Shown: positions 7,384 through 10,046 of the stretch, piece after piece
Numbering within the stretch: the stretch's first letter is position 1
How the letters are laid out: every line of letters starts with the position of its first letter
Assembly (NCBI GenBank): GCA_964539515.1
Contig: CAZIJO010000222.1
Location: forward strand, 1 to 10,046
Reading direction: 5' to 3'
Length of the DNA: 10,046 bases
DNA from: JADLHS01 sp964539515
GTDB lineage: Bacteria > Verrucomicrobiota > Verrucomicrobiia > Limisphaerales > JADLHS01
Translations under genes and position numbers: made by a program
The notes under the pieces: generated by a model
Databases searched by the model: none
Told to the model about the DNA's origin: nothing
What the model saw: the letters and a program-made list of their open reading frames with translations, nothing else

Positions 7384-7710
7384 CGGGAAAACCGGAGAAA
7401 ATCCCGGATCCGGTAGGGGCCGCCGGGTCGGGGCTCAAACCCCGAAACCCACCAAACTCGCGAAAACGTTACCGCAACGAAACGCACGTCACGCAAGGCC
7501 CGCCGTTCCCTTGTTCCCTCCAATGGGAAAGGTATGAACGGTCATCAGGGGTTCAACGCCTCGCGCTGGTTGGGTTTTGTCAGGGCTGAAATCCGCCGGT
7601 TTCTCCGCGTTCATTCATGACCCTGCTGAATTTCTTTTGTGTGAATTTCTTTGTTGGCTTCCCTGCCGGGCTGCGTATCGTGAGCAACGCAGTTTTTACC
7701 AATTAGAATT
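7384..7710. other. Intergenic region with small hairpins, no gene
   Basis: 327 nt without a credible gene. Just after the radical SAM stop, TCGGGG (7428-7433) pairs with CCCCGA (7440-7445), and a further GGG/CCC pairing lies outside it. No T run follows, so it is a poor intrinsic terminator. A 15-nt near-tandem duplication lies at 7627-7656. The last 90 nt are more AT-rich and T-rich than the surrounding DNA and probably hold the promoter of the downstream gene, though I cannot point to a convincing -35/-10 pair. A short hairpin just before the downstream start is listed separately. Confidence 0.4.
7671..7697 (+). promoter_or_regulatory. Leader hairpin with T run just before the deoxyhypusine synthase-like gene
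   Basis: CTGCGT (7671-7676) pairs perfectly with ACGCAG (7687-7692) around a 10-nt loop, and the stem is followed at once by five T residues. Only 13 nt separate the last T from the ATG at 7711. The form resembles a small intrinsic terminator or attenuator. The stem is short, so it may simply be a weak leader structure or arise by chance. Confidence 0.25.
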
Positions 7711-8919
7711 ATGGCCAGAACCGAACGCTACAAAATTCACAACCGCGAAGCCGTTGCCGACATGCCCGACTGGATGAAGGAAAAAAACTGCCCGCACAAA
7801 AAGAAATACATGGCGGGCAAGCGCATCCAGCCGAAAAATCTGACCGGCAAGGAAAAGCTCACCTACATCATTGACGAGTGCTTTCTCGCCTACAACTCCG
7901 CGCGGCTCAAGGAAGCCTGCCAGTTGTTCACCGAGCGGATGCTCGATCCCGACGTCACCATCGGCATGAGCATCTCCGGCGCGCTCACCCCGGCGGGCCT
8001 CGGTTGCTCCAGCATCATCCCGCTGATCAAGGCCGGCTTCGTGGATTGGATCGTCTCCACCGGCGCGAATCTTTACCACGACCTGCACTTCGCCCTGAAT
8101 TACCCGGTCCACTCCGGCAGCTTCAAGTTTGACGACACCGACCTGCGCGACAACGACCTCGTTCGCATCTACGACGTGGTGATCCCCTACTCCGACGGCT
8201 TGATGGCCACGGATGAACTGCTCCGCGAGATTCTATGTCAGCCCGAGTTCCAAAAGGAGATGGGCACGACCGAGTTGCATTATCTCATCGGCAAATACGC
8301 CGCGGAATGGGAACGCAAGAACAAGCTCAAGGACGTTTCGGTGATGGCTGCGGCCTATCGGGCCGGTGTGCCGTGCTTCACGAGTTCACCCGGCGACTCG
8401 ACCATCGGCATGAACGTGGCCGGCGTGGAATTGCGCGGCAACAAGCTGCGCGTGAATCCTTCGATTGATGTGAACGAATCCACCGCCATCGTCCTCGCCG
8501 CAAAACGTAACGGGGGTCGGAGCGGGGTGGTGCTGTGGGGCGGCGGCAGTCCGAAGAACTTCACCCTGCAAACCGAACCGCAGATCCAGGAAGTGCTCCG
8601 CATGAAGGAAGTCGGCCAGGATTTCTTCATCCAGGTGACTGACGCGCGGCCCGACACCGGTGGCCTGAGCGGGGCGACACCCGGCGAAGCCGTGAGCTGG
8701 GGCAAGGTGGATCCGACCAAGCTGCCCGATGCCATCGTTTGTTACACCGACACAACCATTGCGATGCCGCTGCTGACTCATTATGCGCTGGCGAAGCGCA
8801 AGCCGCGCAAGTTGAAACGGCTCATCGAGCAAATGCCCAGGATGATGAAGGCCTTGACCAAGGAATACTTCGTGCACAACAAGGTGAAGATGCTGGACGG
8901 CAGCGACCCGGTGTTCTGA
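7711..8919 (+). CDS. Deoxyhypusine synthase family protein (likely polyamine/homospermidine metabolism)
   Basis: A 402-residue protein matching deoxyhypusine synthase homologues along its length. Visible motifs are GMSISGALTPAGLG (85-98), DWIVSTGANLYHD (112-124), PCFTSSPGDSTIG (221-233), LWGGGSPKNF (275-284) and GATPGEAVSWGKV (321-333). The last two match the eukaryotic active-site lysine loop (GGGxxK) and the SGARPDEAVSWGK block. K282 is therefore the likely residue that carries the aminobutyl imine intermediate. In eukaryotes and archaea the enzyme modifies eIF5A using spermidine and NAD. Bacteria lack eIF5A; related bacterial proteins, such as cyanobacterial SpeY, act as homospermidine synthases. 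A soluble cytoplasmic polyamine enzyme is the best inference here, but the substrate is unproven. The ATG at 7711 lacks a clear Shine-Dalgarno. No other polyamine gene is adjacent, and a strong terminator follows, so it is probably a single-gene transcript. Confidence 0.88.
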   Translation: MARTERYKIHNREAVADMPDWMKEKNCPHKKKYMAGKRIQPKNLTGKEKLTYIIDECFLAYNSARLKEACQLFTERMLDPDVTIGMSISGALTPAGLGCSSIIPLIKAGFVDWIVSTGANLYHDLHFALNYPVHSGSFKFDDTDLRDNDLVRIYDVVIPYSDGLMATDELLREILCQPEFQKEMGTTELHYLIGKYAAEWERKNKLKDVSVMAAAYRAGVPCFTSSPGDSTIGMNVAGVELRGNKLRVNPSIDVNESTAIVLAAKRNGGRSGVVLWGGGSPKNFTLQTEPQIQEVLRMKEVGQDFFIQVTDARPDTGGLSGATPGEAVSWGKVDPTKLPDAIVCYTDTTIAMPLLTHYALAKRKPRKLKRLIEQMPRMMKALTKEYFVHNKVKMLDGSDPVF

Positions 8920-8940
8920 CGCCTGCAATCCGAATTACGA

Positions 8941-8977
8941 GAACGAGCCGGAGGCAACTCCGGCTCGTTCCTTTTCC
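8941..8977 (+). terminator. Intrinsic terminator of the deoxyhypusine synthase-like gene
   Basis: A perfect 13-bp stem, 8941-8953 with 8958-8970, is capped by a GCAA (GNRA-type) tetraloop at 8954-8957 and followed by CTTTTCC. It begins 22 nt after the stop codon. The stem is GC-rich at its centre and the tail is pyrimidine-rich, as expected for Rho-independent termination on the plus strand. Confidence 0.9.
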
Positions 8978-9360
8978 AACTCCCCAACCCCGACTTCCGC
9001 CCGGCCCGCAGGGCCGTTGACGGTGGCTCCCCGGCGGGAAGGCCTGCCGGAGGGGCGAATCCGCGCAGGGCTTCGGGGATTTCGGTTCACCGAAGGAACT
9101 TGGTGGCAGCCTGAGTTTCCGTGGAACTCGCGATGCTGATTGATTAACGTTTTGAGCCCCCGCATGGTTGGCGCGTCGCCAGAAGGGTCCTTGCCAGGAA
9201 GTGGCAGGCACGCGTCTGGCCGACTGTCCCCATTCGCAGCCTTAAAACCCGGACCTGAGCGGCGCTTTTCCGCTTTCGCATAGCATTTCCATTTTTCCGG
9301 CGTCCTCGGGAATTAATTTCCGGTAACAAAATCTCGGATTCGCTTCTGAGGTTGGTGTAT
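8978..9360. other. Intergenic region upstream of the kinase gene, no gene seen
   Basis: 383 nt with no credible coding sequence. A GC-rich imperfect palindrome (CCGGC...GCCGG, about 9030-9056) and a 7-bp hairpin (CTTGCCA with TGGCAGG, about 9190-9208, one G-U pair) are present, neither with a T run. From about 9265 to 9340 the DNA becomes more AT-rich (CATTTCCATTTTTCC, GGAATTAATTTCC), which suits a promoter region for the kinase gene. TGAGG (9347-9351) lies 9 nt before the kinase ATG and is a reasonable ribosome-binding site. Confidence 0.4.
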
Positions 9361-10046
9361 ATGAGCGACACCAAAGCAGTGCCCGACCCGTCCAGCAGCC
9401 GGAATTGTCCCCGCTGCGGCACCCCGGTTCCCTCCGGTGTGCTGGCCGGGCTTTGTCCTGCCTGCCTGCTGGCCCAAGGCGCGGCGGGGGATACGGTTAC
9501 GGAAAGCGGTTCGCCGCCTTTCCAGCCTCCCACCGTGACTGAACTCGCGCCGCTGTTCCCGCAACTTGAAATCCTGGAATTAATCGGCAAAGGCGGCATG
9601 GGCGCGGTTTACAAGGCGCGCCAGAAACAACTCGATCGCATCGTCGCGCTGAAGATCCTTCCGTCCGGCATTGGCGACGCCCCGGCGTTCGCCGAGCGCT
9701 TTGCGCGCGAAGCCAAGGCGCTGGCGAAGTTGAATCATCCGGGCATTGTCACCCTGTATGAGTTTGGCAGGGCTGACCTGCCGGGCGGCCCAAATATTGG
9801 GGCTGTGCCGCAACACAGACCTGCCGGCCAACTATATTTCTTCCTCATGGAATTCGTGGACGGCGTAAATCTGCGGCAGTTGCTGCAGGCCGGCCGTATT
9901 TCCGCCCGCGAAGCGCTGGCCATTGTGCCGCAGATTTGCGATGCCCTGCAATTCGCGCACGACCAGGGCATCGTCCACCGCGATATCAAGCCGGAGAACA
10001 TTTTGCTGGATCGCCGGGGTCGCGTGAAGGTGGCGGATTTTGGGCT
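9361..10046 (+). CDS. Ser/Thr protein kinase with N-terminal zinc-ribbon, 3' end outside window
   Basis: The reading frame is open from the ATG at 9361 to the window edge, giving 228 residues of a longer protein. Residues 16-35 form a short zinc-ribbon-like motif, CPRCG...LCPAC (C16, C19, C32, C35), a common front end of Verrucomicrobiota kinases. The PknB-type kinase domain starts near 68. It shows the glycine loop IGKGGMGAVY (75-84), the VALK lysine (K98), the helix-C glutamate in FAREAKALAKLNHP (E117), the hinge FLMEFVDGVNL, the catalytic loop IVHRDIKPENILL (204-216, D208 as base) and DFG (226-228), where the window ends. All core catalytic residues seen are intact, so it should be active. 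About 16 residues (LPGGPNIGAVPQHRPA, 140-155) interrupt the usual short turn before the LYFFLMEF strand. The missing C-terminus may carry a membrane segment and a sensor or repeat domain. The start is supported by TGAGG 9 nt upstream. Confidence 0.92.
   Translation, partial: MSDTKAVPDPSSSRNCPRCGTPVPSGVLAGLCPACLLAQGAAGDTVTESGSPPFQPPTVTELAPLFPQLEILELIGKGGMGAVYKARQKQLDRIVALKILPSGIGDAPAFAERFAREAKALAKLNHPGIVTLYEFGRADLPGGPNIGAVPQHRPAGQLYFFLMEFVDGVNLRQLLQAGRISAREALAIVPQICDALQFAHDQGIVHRDIKPENILLDRRGRVKVADFG

Noticed and set aside
9030..9056. GC-rich imperfect palindrome as a second terminator or REP copy
   Set aside because: The pairing is short and interrupted, it has no T run, and its sequence does not match the element at 29-100.
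9144..9599. A 151-codon minus-strand open frame over the kinase start
   Set aside because: It overlaps the well-supported kinase frame on the other strand and shows no domain.

Overview
The window looks like chromosomal DNA of a free-living, GC-rich Gram-negative bacterium of the Planctomycetota-Verrucomicrobiota group. A Pedosphaera/Limisphaerales-type Verrucomicrobiota member fits best. The reasons are a Ser/Thr kinase with an N-terminal CxxC...CxxC ribbon before a PknB-type domain, Tat-exported TIM-barrel isomerase-like proteins, a bacterial deoxyhypusine-synthase homologue, and a REP-like palindrome built on a 'gtagccgccgac' core. This placement is inferred from protein style; no marker gene is present.

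Left part (1-6062, minus strand). Four genes read leftward, probably as one transcription unit. In order of transcription they are: a Tat-signal sugar phosphate isomerase/epimerase-like protein whose signal peptide is out of frame with its body (6062 to 5159); a secreted glycoside-hydrolase-like protein with a GH42-like barrel and a glutamine-amidotransferase-like domain (4995 to 2821); a Tat-signal flavodoxin-fold NAD(P)H-dependent oxidoreductase (2733 to 2059); and a secreted heparinase II/III-family protein (2062 to 137), which overlaps the oxidoreductase by 4 nt (ATGA). All four appear to be exported, which suggests a small envelope-located saccharide-processing locus. No SusC/D pair, sulfatase or regulator is visible. 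A large near-perfect inverted repeat (29-100) follows the last gene; it could be a REP/BIME-type element, a terminator for the minus-strand unit, or both.

Centre (6063-7710). A 262-nt intergenic region separates the minus-strand unit from a plus-strand radical SAM gene of the PA0069/Rv2578c type (spore-photoproduct-lyase-like). About 330 nt of non-coding DNA follows, with small hairpins and a short tandem duplication.

Right part (7711-10046, plus strand). A full-length deoxyhypusine synthase-family gene retains the lysine expected at the active site; in bacteria such proteins are usually linked to polyamine (homospermidine) metabolism. It ends at a very clear intrinsic terminator with a GCAA tetraloop. 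After about 380 nt without a gene comes the start of a Ser/Thr protein kinase, cut off by the window edge just after the DFG motif.

I do not see a defence system, mobile element, CRISPR array, tRNA or rRNA. The most interesting points are the hidden frameshift in the isomerase, the unusual minus-strand gene combination, the unclassified glycoside-hydrolase-like protein and the deoxyhypusine-synthase homologue.
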